This document shows, in pieces, positions 8,987 through 18,174 of a stretch of 64,000 nt of DNA; within the stretch, counting starts at the first letter, position 1; each line of letters starts with the position of its first letter. Origin of the DNA: Psychrobacter luti (lineage in GTDB: Bacteria > Pseudomonadota > Gammaproteobacteria > Pseudomonadales > Moraxellaceae); contig NZ_JACHXL010000001.1 of NCBI RefSeq assembly GCF_014192115.1, positions 1,022,788 to 1,086,787 on the forward strand, written 5' to 3'. Under the pieces are notes generated by a model. The model did not search any database and was not told where the DNA came from. It worked only from the letters and a program-made list of their open reading frames with translations. Both the position numbers and the translations under genes were made by a program.

Positions 8987-9688
8987 ATGATTGCTCAATC
9001 TCTGATAGCAGACATGCTAAGCCCCGTTTGGGTAAGTATTAAGCTTGCTGCTATCACCACCTTATGCTTACTGCTGTTCGCTACTCCTGTGGCGTATTGG
9101 CTTGCCAAACCTAGCCGTGGGCAAGCGGTGTCTCGTCTTAAAGTTCTGTTGATGGGCATCATTGCTATGCCACTTGTCTTACCGCCTACCGTGATTGGTT
9201 TTTATTTATTATTACTGCTGAGCCCCAGCGTCGGTATTGGTAAGTGGCTTATCGAGCATAATATCAGCCCCTTGGTTTTTACCTTTGAAGGACTGGTTAT
9301 TGGCTCTATTATCTACTCCCTACCCTTCTATATTCAGCCCGTCTACGCGCAGTTTTTACGCATTCCACCAAGCGTGATGGAGGTCGCAAGCTTACTAGAG
9401 CCCAGCCGTCTTAGACGCTTTATAAGGGTTGCTCTACCGCAAGCGCGCATTGGAATTATTTTGGGTAGCTTAATCAGCTTTGCTCATACAATTGGCGAGT
9501 TTGGCGTGGTGCTTATGATAGGTGGTAGCATTTCAGGCGAGACAAAGGTTGTGTCGATTGCAATATATGAGCAAGTAGAAGCGCTAAATTATGAGGCGGC
9601 ACACATGATGTCGGGGATTCTTATCATTATGGGTATTATTATGGTAGCGCTGATTGCTAGTGTTAGCCGGCTTAATCAGCACCCATAA
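8987..9688 (+). CDS. modB: Molybdate ABC transporter permease
   Basis: About 233 residues, an integral inner-membrane permease with several hydrophobic segments. Motifs include MPLVLPPTVIGFYLLLLL and the EAA loop region with EVASLLEPSRLRRFIRVALP. The ATG at 8987 is chosen over an in-frame TTG at 8972; neither has a strong Shine-Dalgarno. The gap to modA is 134 bases. No ATPase gene (modC) follows: the next gene is on the other strand 66 bases on. Confidence 0.92.
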   Translation: MIAQSLIADMLSPVWVSIKLAAITTLCLLLFATPVAYWLAKPSRGQAVSRLKVLLMGIIAMPLVLPPTVIGFYLLLLLSPSVGIGKWLIEHNISPLVFTFEGLVIGSIIYSLPFYIQPVYAQFLRIPPSVMEVASLLEPSRLRRFIRVALPQARIGIILGSLISFAHTIGEFGVVLMIGGSISGETKVVSIAIYEQVEALNYEAAHMMSGILIIMGIIMVALIASVSRLNQHP

Positions 9689-9753
9689 CCATTGAATTAA
9701 TCAATTAACTAATAACAAGTTAAACTTCTTATTTAAGAAATTAAATTTCTAGA

Positions 9754-10770
9754 TTACTGGGTTTTTTTCGCCAAATCCAGCTCGTTGGCATAAGCAAATA
9801 AAGCCGGTGCACCGCCAGTATGCCAAAATAAAACACTGTCGCTTTCCTTGATTTTCCCCGTGCGAACCATGTCTATCAGCCCTCCCATCGCGCGACCAGT
9901 ATAAACAGGATCTACTAATATCCCTTCCATTTGGGCAGTCATGGCAATAGCCTCATTTTCTAATGCGCCCACTACGCCATAGCCTTCGCCAACATAATCA
10001 GAGTTAAGAATTAAATCTGACGCGGTAAATCCATAATCCGTATTGATTAATTTTGCCGTGCTATTAGCAAGCGCCAGTGTATATTGATCGAAAGAAACTT
10101 TATCGGTTTCACCTTTATCAATATTGATGCCCACGATTTGATAAGGGGAGTTAAAAATTTTGTTGCCAAGCATTAGGCCTGCTTGCGTGCCGCCAGAGCT
10201 CGACGCAAACACGATATGCGTAAAGGAGATACCCATGCTTTGACGCTGCGATTCTAGCTCTTTAAACGCTTCTACAAAGGCTAACGCACCTCGCTCACTT
10301 GAGCCACCGTACGGCACTACATAGACGTTCTTACCTTGTTTGGTTAATTGCTCAACGATGCGGGGAATGTCTTCGCCTTTGCGATTAGCGCCTGCCCAGT
10401 GAATATGACAACCGAATAGCTTATCTAGCAACAGATTGCCACTTGCCAGCTCAGGCTCTTCGCCGCCTAAGACTAAATGACACTCCATCCCTAAGCTCGC
10501 CGCCGCAGCAGCTGTCTGACGACAGTGGTTTGACTGTATCGCGCCTGCGGTGATGATGGTATCAGCGCCTTTGGCAAGCGCGTCACCGAGGATAAATTCA
10601 AGCTTGCGGGTCTTATTGCCCCCTAATGCCAGTCCGGTATTGTCATCTCTTTTCATATAAATTTTGGGACCGCCCAAGACTTTACTCAATCTTTTCAGCT
10701 CAATTAACGGAGTTGGGAAGAAGCCTAACGGCTCTCTAGGTATGTGGTTATAGTCCATGTTATTTTTCAT
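9754..10770 (-). CDS. D-cysteine desulfhydrase / ACC-deaminase-family PLP enzyme
   Basis: 338 residues of the fold-type II PLP family. GGNKTRKLEFIL near residue 50 carries the cofactor lysine, followed by ITAGAIQSNHCRQTAAAAASLG and the phosphate-binding SSSGGTQAGLMLG. The C-terminal DPVYTGRAMGGLIDM is typical of D-cysteine desulfhydrase (pyruvate, sulfide and ammonia from D-cysteine) and of L-cysteate lyases or ACC deaminases, which cannot be told apart by eye. It converges with modB and is probably a single-gene unit. An ATG at 10758 is an alternative start. Confidence 0.85.
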   Translation of the reverse strand: MKNNMDYNHIPREPLGFFPTPLIELKRLSKVLGGPKIYMKRDDNTGLALGGNKTRKLEFILGDALAKGADTIITAGAIQSNHCRQTAAAAASLGMECHLVLGGEEPELASGNLLLDKLFGCHIHWAGANRKGEDIPRIVEQLTKQGKNVYVVPYGGSSERGALAFVEAFKELESQRQSMGISFTHIVFASSSGGTQAGLMLGNKIFNSPYQIVGINIDKGETDKVSFDQYTLALANSTAKLINTDYGFTASDLILNSDYVGEGYGVVGALENEAIAMTAQMEGILVDPVYTGRAMGGLIDMVRTGKIKESDSVLFWHTGGAPALFAYANELDLAKKTQ

Positions 10771-10980
10771 TCCTATTATATTATTGATCTAGAACTTGCA
10801 TATTAGCACAGCCTACAAAAGCTGTATGAACAGTACTGCCTACTATCTTAAAAACCGTATAAAACTTAACAAAGGTAAGGTAACAGGCGATATATTTTTA
10901 TTCGACGAATAATCAATAGCACGTAGGGCTAATAGAAAAAAAATGAGCGTGCTTTTAATCAAAGACGCATAAAAAATAAA

Positions 10981-11107
10981 CAGACACAAAAAAACCCCAA
11001 GTAAACTAATACTTGAGGCGAAACTTGCTTAAACTTTACAGTTTAAATTCGTTTTAAATATGGCGCAGCGGACGGGACTCGAACCCGTGACCCCCGGCGT
11101 GACAGGC
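10981..11107. repeat. Left copy of ~127-bp direct repeat (tRNA-Asp 3' end plus terminator)
   Basis: This block matches 21138-21265 with about ten differences. It contains the last ~47 bases of tRNA-Asp and the terminator stem downstream of it. The copies are in the same orientation and enclose ~10 kb, the arrangement left by integration or segmental duplication at a tRNA 3' end. Confidence 0.85.
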
Positions 11108-11125
11108 TAGACCCACTAAACTATG
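11061..11125 (-). pseudogene. Degraded partial tRNA-Asp copy
   Basis: The 3' half (T arm, variable loop, 3' anticodon arm and CCA) is nearly identical to the intact tRNA-Asp at 21219-21295. From about 11107 the match breaks down: the 5' anticodon stem, D arm and acceptor 5' strand are deleted or altered, so it cannot fold as a tRNA. 11126-11330 holds nothing I recognise. Confidence 0.75.
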
Positions 11126-11329
11126 TAAAAAATCATTAAAGTATATTAACATGCATTACTATATATATCAAAGCCTTAACTGAATAAAATATCATGACAC
11201 TTAGCGTAAATTAAGACATTTCATACAGGCCAAAATCTGTATTCTGGTCACTATATAAGTGCAAATATTATACATTTTAGCAAAATAAAAGTTTGGTTTT
11301 TATACATGCAGCTATATATTTACATCTCA

Positions 11330-11850
11330 ATAAAACCTACCGCTGCTGCCCAAGTCACTATTCATTAACGTCGATAACAGCTCAATAGTAAGTACCTTCA
11401 TGTGAACATTGAGCCCTTAAATCTATGCTAGATTATAATCATAACTACAGTACTGACTCCCTATGCGAGAATGCACAATTAACGCTTAGCTGGTTTGTTT
11501 ACTCTTAATTGCCATATTGAGCCACGGAATACTAGTTCTGTTGTCATACGCTTATTGATGGCATAGCCGATGAGCTCTTTAACTCCTCCTAAGTACGTAC
11601 AGCCAACCCTTATTAGGTCATATAAGAGTGATAACACTGACCCAGACTTCGTTAGAGCGATTTGCATCAAACTTCTGATCAACTAGGTTTGGATAAACTA
11701 GCTTGTTATGATCGGAGTTTATATTGACTTCAAAGCGCTCGTGATGACGGCATTTAATGCCGTACTCTTCTGGAATATAATGAATCATCTGGTGAGCTTA
11801 CTCTGCAAGACGAGCATTCAGTCGCTCAGCACTATGATGCTGCTTAGTTT
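11330..11850 (-). pseudogene. Decayed IS3-family transposase (OrfB) remnant
   Basis: Conceptual translation of the minus strand in shifting frames gives pieces in the order expected of an IS3-group OrfB integrase-type transposase: an EYGIK...FEVNINSDHN segment, PNLVDQKF...NEVWVSVITLI, GWLYV, then in another frame YLGGVKELIGYAINKRMTTELV, then IVHSRIGSQYCSYDYN. Stops and at least two frameshifts interrupt it, and the FTRKI-like stretch is deleted. No terminal inverted repeats were identified. Limits are approximate. Confidence 0.7.
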
Positions 11851-12016
11851 ATCAAGCCTAGGTATACGTTTTCTTCAGCATAACTTAGTATCAAAGATTG
11901 ATTACAATTACTTGAAACCAACAATCAATATATTTCTTGTTTGGGTAAGTACGGCCTCTTATTAACTTTCCTATTTCATTGTGCACTTACAATATTCTAA
12001 ATTGAAATATTAAGCA

Positions 12017-12049
12017 TAAAGAGCAAGACATCTAATGTCTTGCTCTTTA
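12017..12049 (-). terminator. Perfect hairpin downstream of adhesin operon
   Basis: 15-bp perfect arms (12017-12031 and 12035-12049) with a 3-nt loop. It lies just past the stop of the BamE-like lipoprotein gene. The T-run on the minus-strand side is poor, but the position fits transcript termination. Confidence 0.65.
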
Positions 12050-12086
12050 CATTTCTATTCTCAAGCTATTAGCGCTTAACGAGCCA

Positions 12087-12551
12087 TTAGCGTTTAAACT
12101 GTGCATATTTAGCACAAGATGCTGGCTGCCAATAAAACTCAGTGGCGAAGAATTCATCGTCGCGTATTCTGCCCTCATAGCTGTCATCAAAGATTATTTT
12201 ATATTGGCACGTTTCTACTGTGTTATTAGCATCATAGAATTTTAGAATATAATCCCATTCACGAGCATTAAAACCTTCGCTGAAATGAGGCGTGCCAATT
12301 AACTTATACAGCTCGTCTTTCGTGGTTCCCACTCTAATCTTGGCGATATCTTGGTGATTAACGATAGTGCCGCCTTTTTGCCAGGCTTTATTAGAATCAG
12401 GGAATACCACATCATCAGGGGTGACAGAGCCTTTTTGCGCGCCAGGTGTCAAATGCCAAGTTGGCATTATATTTTTTTGCGCACAGCCAGATACTGTGAA
12501 GAGCAATGCGGTCGTTGCCAATAAGCCATAATGGCATAGAGATTTTTTCAT
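12087..12551 (-). CDS. SmpA/OmlA (BamE-like) outer-membrane lipoprotein paired with adhesin
   Basis: 154 residues with a lipoprotein signal (lipobox VSGC, Cys near residue 23). The central part, about 70-110, looks like a BamE/SmpA-OmlA fold: IRVGTTKDELYKLIGTP followed by FNAREWDYILKF. It lies 92 bases downstream of the trimeric autotransporter on the same strand, so the two are probably co-transcribed. In Acinetobacter, the autotransporter partner TpgA combines an SmpA/OmlA-like domain with an OmpA-type peptidoglycan-binding domain; here only the first is present. A role in adhesin export or anchoring is an inference; it is unlikely to be the housekeeping BamE. Confidence 0.8.
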   Translation of the reverse strand: MKKSLCHYGLLATTALLFTVSGCAQKNIMPTWHLTPGAQKGSVTPDDVVFPDSNKAWQKGGTIVNHQDIAKIRVGTTKDELYKLIGTPHFSEGFNAREWDYILKFYDANNTVETCQYKIIFDDSYEGRIRDDEFFATEFYWQPASCAKYAQFKR

Positions 12552-12643
12552 TATTCATTCCTTAATATATGTTATGAGTAATTTGACAACGCCTGCCCAT
12601 TTGTGGACGGGCGCTGTCATCAAATAATGTAGCAATACGAGAT

Positions 12644-15600
12644 TTAGAAATGGAAGCCTGCACCAATTGCGCCGCCAGCATTACCTTGCGTATCGGCTGT
12701 ACCATTTGCTTTAATTACCCAACGACCATTATCAGAAACTCTTGAGATACCCACTGCAACCGCACTTTGACCGTTGTAAGTCGCGACACCACCGCCTATC
12801 ATGGATTTACCAGGGATATAAGCTTGTGGCAGTGAAGACATCGCCATGGCTGCTGAAATACCGGCATTAGCACCATCTTCAACTTCACCAATCTTGTAGC
12901 CCAACTCATTGACGCTGTTGCTAACTCTCTGGTCCAGAGCATTTAATTGACCAAGATTGACCGCATCATTAACCTCGATACCATCAGCCACGCCAGTAAT
13001 GGTTTTATTACCAGCATAAATACCATCTACTGTCATGCTTGGACCGTCTTTGATGCTTACGCCATTATTATTAACCGTGGTATTACCAGTGGTCACACTA
13101 TCTACGCTGATATTGCCACTTAAATCAAACTTAATGCCGCTACCAGTCGTGGTCGTCGTGATATTGTCACTACCTTCAAACTTAAGCGCAGTACCATCGC
13201 CTATTGGCTTATTAATATCAGCACCATTATCAGCACCGAAGCTTAGACCAGCGTCAAGTCTGCCAGTATTGGCTTGAATGTTATCGTTCGATGCATTCTC
13301 ACCATCTTTGAGAGAAGCAATAGCATCGTCGATGGTGTTTTTACCAGTGCCGCCAATGTCTGTGGTAGTAATAACCCCACCTTTATTTTTGGCATTGCCA
13401 CCGATAACGCCTACGATAGAATCGGCAGTGTTGTTTAGCTGATCACCATTTACGACATCATTAGATCCAGCCGCTACGGTACCGTTAGCCACACCCGTTA
13501 ACATACGGTCGCCATCTTTACCAGTAAAGTCAACACTAGTCCCACCGGTTGCAGCTCCTACCGTAATGCTATCAGTAGGAGTTTGCTGCTGGACGAGGCC
13601 TGCTTTGCCAGCAGCCAGATTAGCGATATTATCAGTGTTTGAGGTAATGCGGTCATCAAGGTTGGTTAGCGCATCGCCTACATTGTTGGCATTCACATTC
13701 CCATTATCTAAGCTATAAGAAGGTGCGCTTACTTTACCCGTATCTGAATCATATTTTGCGCCGCCACCTAGGTTGTTTGCTGTGCTATTACCTAAAGCAT
13801 CCGTTTTACCGTTAGCTTCTGCCGTAATTTTATCTAACTGTCCTTTGTTCACAGCATCTGTTGCTTTAACAGCATCGCCTACATTGGTAATGATCGTGCC
13901 ACCAGCATTAAGACCATGGACACTGATGCTCGGGCCTGTCTGCAGACCTGTACCATCAATGAATCTGACACCGCCTTGGTTAAAGATGGTAGTGTTGCCT
14001 GCTGCGTCAGTGGCAATAAAGCCATTAGCGCCATAGTCAACACTGTTGCCAGTTGCATTATCAACGACATTAGTGCCTTTACCAGTGATGGTGGTCACGT
14101 TGTCGCCGTTAGTGATGGTATTGCCCTTAGCCGTACTGATATTGGTGTTGCCATCTTTATCAGCCAGCTCAGAACCCGTTGCAGTGTAGTCAGCGCTGTT
14201 GCCTTCATCATCGACAACATTGGTACCAGCAGTAGTAATAGTAGTGCTATTGCCTTGGCCGTCATCTACTTTAACACCTTTATTATTGGTCACTGTGTTA
14301 CCAGTCTTCACGCTGCCATCTGCACCAAGATCGATGTCTTTGGCAAGTTGCACGAGTAGACCATCTTTATCATTGGCCACCACACCAATGTTGCCAGTCG
14401 TTAAGGGAGATTTTGCACCGCCAGTGATATTTAAGGTCTCACCAAGTTTGCGCTTAACATTCGTACCGCTATCATCTGCAAAGCTTAAGCCTGCATTCGT
14501 TAAGGCATTTTGCGTTGAGTCTAATTGACCCTTATTCACCGCGTCAGAGGCGTTTACCCCATTGGCTACATTGCCAAGGCTAGTGCCGCCACTGATGACA
14601 ATGTTATTGCCATTAGCATCTTTACCAATGACAGCAGGCGTACCAGCTAAAATGACTTTGTTGTAATTGATAGCGTTCGTAATAGGATCGCGCTCATATT
14701 GCACAGCTCCGTCGGCTAGGCTGTCTAATTGACCCTTATTCACAGCGTCTGTTGCATCAACGGCATCAGCGACACCAGTAATGACTTTACCGCCTGCATT
14801 AATACCGCCTACAGCAATGCTTGGACCTGTTTGCTGACCTGTACCATCAATAAAGCTGACGCCGCCTTGGTTGACAGTGATGCCATTGTTACCAGCAGCG
14901 TCTGTAGCTGTAAAGCCATTAGCACCATAGTTGCTGGTGTTGGTTCCGTCAGTGACGTTGGTACCAGTAGCTGTTAGCTTGGTTTCATTGCCATTGGCGT
15001 CTTTAGCGGTCACGCTATCAAGATCAAGGTCACGCTTGGTTTTGACTTCATAGCTGCTGGCACCCGTTGTTTGGTCGACGGTTTCAGTGACTAGAATGTT
15101 TTCACCTTCAGTAACGATAGTCTTCGCCGCGGTTGCTGCATTCTTAACATTGGTAATTGCACCATGAATGGTATCAGCACCAGTTCCACCAATGTCAGTT
15201 GAGGTGATCAAGCCGCCATTATTCTCGGCGTTGCCACCAATAACGTTTTTGACCGATTCTGCTGAGTCAAACAGCTGGCCACCATTGATGGCATCTTTGC
15301 TGCCAATCAGTACACTGCCGTTGTCGACATTGATGATTTTCTGGTTGCCTGCATTGATACCAGCGGTAGTGACACTTGGGCCGCCAGTGATGGTCAGACC
15401 TTCCGCACCATAGTTACTGGTGTTGGTGCCGTCAGTGACGTTGGTACCAGTGGCTGTTAGCTTGGTTTCATTGCCATTGGCGTCTTTAGCGGTCACGCTA
15501 TCAACATTGATGTCATCCGCCGTACCAATCGTAATGTTATTACCACTACGATTGACTTTAATATTATTGCCGTCTTTAAAACTGACTGTTGCATCAGCAC

Positions 15601-17062
15601 CGACAGCAGTTGCTGTATCATTATTTACCTGAATCTTAAAGGTTTGATTTTGTAGATTAGTGATGTTATTACTATTTGTAGTAGTACGACCATCGATATT
15701 AGTAATCGCCGCACCAACGTTAGTGACTTCGTTGCCATCTACATTGTATTTAGGTAGAGTCACTGCACCCGTAACTGGATTATAAGTTGAACCGCCACCT
15801 AGAGCCGCTGCTGTATCTTCACCTTGTTTATTGCTCAATATATTTTGTTTTCTTAATTGCGCTACTGTTACCGCATCGCTGTCTATCGCACCATCAGCTA
15901 AGTTTGTCAGACGGCGTTTTTCAGTGCTGTTACCAAATGACACAGTGCCTTGAGTAGTGGCAGCCATATTAGTTAAAAATGATGCTCCTGACTGTGCTTC
16001 AGCAATAGAGTTTTGTCCTAAAGCTGCACTATTTATACCATTTACTCTCGAATTTAGACCCAGTGCCACACCACCTGAAACAGCGGTATTAGCACCTTCA
16101 CCAATGACTACAGCATTAGTGGCTGTTGCTTTCGCGCCTGTGCCAATAGCGACTGACTTTTCAGCTGTCGCTTCTGAAAAAGCACCAATGGATAAGGCAT
16201 TTTCTGCAGTCGCTTGCGCACCACCACCAAAAGCAATTGAATCTTTAGCAGAAGCTTTTGTTTGACCGACAGTTTGATAATTGGTTCCTGATTGTCCTGT
16301 ACCTACGCTTCCTGCGTTTTCAATATCTGGTGAACCGATGGCAATCGCACGATAACCTGTTGCAGTGGCAGAATGACCGATCGCCAGTGTTCCTTTACCT
16401 GTCGCAGCAGACACATTACCAATTGCTTGTGCGTAGTCAGCAGTGGCTGCTGATTGACGACCTATTGCTAAAGAAGTATTTCCGCTAGACACGGCAGCAA
16501 CACCCACTGCAACAGCTGCGGTATTACTTGCTTTAGCATAAGTTCCTATGGCAGTTGCTAGACCATTAGACTCTGCGCCAGCACCAATAGCAGTACTACC
16601 GCCTGTATAGCCATTATCTGTACTCCATTTAATGTTATTAGTATTACCAGCTGCAGTGCTATTGTTATACGGATTTTGTCTATCCAAAATACCTGAATTT
16701 TCAGTGGCTGTAGAGTTACAACCAATGGCAATAGCATTGGAAGCACCAGAATTAGGTGTAGTTGCTTGCTTATTTGCTCCTGTACTTCCTTCACAAGAAG
16801 AAATTACGGTACCACTTCCTGTACCCCCTGTACTAGCAGCAGCAAAAACTTGAGGCGACAGACTCATTCCCGCTGCTGCTAGACCTATATATAAAGTACT
16901 TAATCGCAATAGCTGTGTACCTTCTGTTGCTATATCAGCAGAGACAGGGACGCTGGCTTTCACGGCGCTACTTGAAGATTTTCCACGGCTTTTTGCATAT
17001 TCTGAGACTGCCATAAAACAGCGTAATGACTTATTCCAAATTACCTTATAACTACGGTTCAT
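12644..17062 (-). CDS. Trimeric autotransporter adhesin (YadA/Hia/AtaA type)
   Basis: 1472 residues. Residues 1-45 are an extended signal peptide region (MNRSYKVIWNKSLRCFMAVSE), and cleavage is likely after QVFAA near 75. Residues ~110-400 are YadA-like head repeats with recurring AIG/AVG-x-x-S/A-x-A units. The stalk contains many neck motifs of the form DAVNKGQLD and long Asn/Thr/Gly-rich connectors. The C-terminal ~70 residues, ending GAIGAGFHF, are the YadA membrane anchor with terminal Phe. Such proteins form trimers on the cell surface and bind surfaces, matrix or other cells. The gene looks intact. Its start is followed by the BamE-like gene; an AraC remnant and an AraC regulator lie upstream. 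Confidence 0.95.
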   Translation of the reverse strand: MNRSYKVIWNKSLRCFMAVSEYAKSRGKSSSSAVKASVPVSADIATEGTQLLRLSTLYIGLAAAGMSLSPQVFAAASTGGTGSGTVISSCEGSTGANKQATTPNSGASNAIAIGCNSTATENSGILDRQNPYNNSTAAGNTNNIKWSTDNGYTGGSTAIGAGAESNGLATAIGTYAKASNTAAVAVGVAAVSSGNTSLAIGRQSAATADYAQAIGNVSAATGKGTLAIGHSATATGYRAIAIGSPDIENAGSVGTGQSGTNYQTVGQTKASAKDSIAFGGGAQATAENALSIGAFSEATAEKSVAIGTGAKATATNAVVIGEGANTAVSGGVALGLNSRVNGINSAALGQNSIAEAQSGASFLTNMAATTQGTVSFGNSTEKRRLTNLADGAIDSDAVTVAQLRKQNILSNKQGEDTAAALGGGSTYNPVTGAVTLPKYNVDGNEVTNVGAAITNIDGRTTTNSNNITNLQNQTFKIQVNNDTATAVGADATVSFKDGNNIKVNRSGNNITIGTADDINVDSVTAKDANGNETKLTATGTNVTDGTNTSNYGAEGLTITGGPSVTTAGINAGNQKIINVDNGSVLIGSKDAINGGQLFDSAESVKNVIGGNAENNGGLITSTDIGGTGADTIHGAITNVKNAATAAKTIVTEGENILVTETVDQTTGASSYEVKTKRDLDLDSVTAKDANGNETKLTATGTNVTDGTNTSNYGANGFTATDAAGNNGITVNQGGVSFIDGTGQQTGPSIAVGGINAGGKVITGVADAVDATDAVNKGQLDSLADGAVQYERDPITNAINYNKVILAGTPAVIGKDANGNNIVISGGTSLGNVANGVNASDAVNKGQLDSTQNALTNAGLSFADDSGTNVKRKLGETLNITGGAKSPLTTGNIGVVANDKDGLLVQLAKDIDLGADGSVKTGNTVTNNKGVKVDDGQGNSTTITTAGTNVVDDEGNSADYTATGSELADKDGNTNISTAKGNTITNGDNVTTITGKGTNVVDNATGNSVDYGANGFIATDAAGNTTIFNQGGVRFIDGTGLQTGPSISVHGLNAGGTIITNVGDAVKATDAVNKGQLDKITAEANGKTDALGNSTANNLGGGAKYDSDTGKVSAPSYSLDNGNVNANNVGDALTNLDDRITSNTDNIANLAAGKAGLVQQQTPTDSITVGAATGGTSVDFTGKDGDRMLTGVANGTVAAGSNDVVNGDQLNNTADSIVGVIGGNAKNKGGVITTTDIGGTGKNTIDDAIASLKDGENASNDNIQANTGRLDAGLSFGADNGADINKPIGDGTALKFEGSDNITTTTTGSGIKFDLSGNISVDSVTTGNTTVNNNGVSIKDGPSMTVDGIYAGNKTITGVADGIEVNDAVNLGQLNALDQRVSNSVNELGYKIGEVEDGANAGISAAMAMSSLPQAYIPGKSMIGGGVATYNGQSAVAVGISRVSDNGRWVIKANGTADTQGNAGGAIGAGFHF
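14922..15021 (-). repeat. 100-bp internal repeat of adhesin gene, copy 1
   Basis: Matches 15405-15504 with three differences in 100 bases. It encodes the stalk segment SVTAKDANGNETKL through TNTSNYGA. Copy 1 is followed by a different downstream module than copy 2, as in recombined stalk modules. Confidence 0.85.
15405..15504 (-). repeat. 100-bp internal repeat of adhesin gene, copy 2
   Basis: Partner of 14922-15021, offset 483 bases (161 codons). Recombination between the copies would delete an in-frame 161-residue stalk section. Confidence 0.85.
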
Positions 17063-17103
17063 ACTTTGTTCTTCCTATATGAATTAATCATGGGTACATA
17101 AAC

Positions 17104-17155
17104 ATAAAGCCTATAGTGATCAGTTAAGCTAATTGATAGCTACAATAGGCTTTAT
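17104..17155 (-). other. Hairpin between AraC remnant and adhesin
   Basis: 11-bp perfect arms at 17104-17114 and 17145-17155. It is 42 bases upstream of the adhesin start, so it would sit in the adhesin leader or end the upstream transcript. Confidence 0.5.
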
Positions 17156-17268
17156 ATGAAAAAAAAGACAAACGGGTCCTGTCCACCACTCTGAAGTAGT
17201 AGATAAAAGAAGACAGACAATGAAAGAATTTCTTTATGTTTTATAGAAAAACATAAAATATGGATAGT

Positions 17269-17566
17269 TTATGAATACATCTTTTTATAATACTTTGGTG
17301 TCATAGCAAACCAACTTTTAAATGCCGTAAGAAATTGACTGCTGGATCGGTAGCCTAATAGCGAAGCTACATAGGTGTCAGACAGTTGATGGTCTACTAA
17401 ATGCTTATGAGCCAACTTTTTTCGTATATTTAATAATATTTCTTGAAAGGTGGCATTTCCCTCTCCTAAACGCTGTTGCAAACTACTCACACTCATATTT
17501 AAAACCTGCGCCACTTGTTCATGAAACACATGATGTAAAGGGTTAATGAAAGACCATTGCTAAAAA
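17269..17566 (-). pseudogene. AraC-family regulator remnant (HTH end only)
   Basis: The frame is open from about 17566 but has no good start. It encodes a short SFINPLHH segment joined directly to an AraC-type double HTH (LNMSVSSLQQRL, FQEILLNIRKKLAHKHL, VASLLGYRSSSQFLTAFKSWF). Compared with the intact AraC gene at 18175-19248, the NPLL segment and the HTH are both present, but about 30 residues between them and the whole N-terminal domain are missing. It is a deleted paralogue directly upstream of the adhesin. A GTG at 17529 could still express an 86-residue DNA-binding fragment. Confidence 0.75.
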
Positions 17567-18174
17567 ACTACTTATGCGCACTTTTCTAAGAATAGTATCC
17601 ATCTAAATCGTTTCTATTTCTTAAATTCAGTTCTTTAACTCCCTGTTTTTAAAGCTATTAAAACCATAATGATACTTAATCATGAATAATTTATAGCACT
17701 ACAGTTAGGGCTTAATATGATCTTTTATAGGCTTACAATGGCTCTCATTTGTTCTTAAAAGCAGGTGATATATTTCTAAAAATGATGAGCTATGTAACAT
17801 GTGTCGCATTATATAGAGCATATTGTTACTTAAGAACATCTTAAATTCATTTTAACTCGATATAACATAATACGAATTAAAGTTGACCCGAATTAACATA
17901 AAAATAGGTAAGATATAGAAACAAAAAACCCATCAAACCTTAAGGTTTGATGGGTTTTCTAAATAGAGTATTAAATAATTATCTTTAATTGATACCCCTC
18001 CAAAGTTATCAGAGTCGAATGAAATACTCACCACCTATAGAGGCGAGGGAATTCTGCCAAAAGAGATTAGAAATTAAAGGAGGACGCACTTATATGCTTA
18101 TCATCATTTAGCTAAGTAGATTGACGAGCCCCTAGATCTCCACTCTACTAGAACTTTATCTGCTCTTTTATATT
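17567..18174. other. AT-rich non-coding stretch with a perfect palindrome
   Basis: No ORF with recognisable content. The only clear element is the palindrome at 17925-17958, listed separately. Confidence 0.5.
17925..17958. terminator. 34-bp perfect palindrome, likely bidirectional terminator
   Basis: 17-bp arms, 17925-17941 and 17942-17958, with no unpaired centre; the A-rich and T-rich ends give U-runs on both strands. It lies about 215 bases past the AraC stop. Confidence 0.7.

Noticed and set aside
11708..11965. 85-residue plus-strand ORF in the variable region
   Set aside because: The opposite strand carries the transposase remnant over its first part, and the ORF has no ribosome-binding site or known domain.
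13035..16853. Many plus-strand ORFs opposite the adhesin gene
   Set aside because: All are shadows of the repetitive adhesin sequence, with no recognisable domain or start signals.
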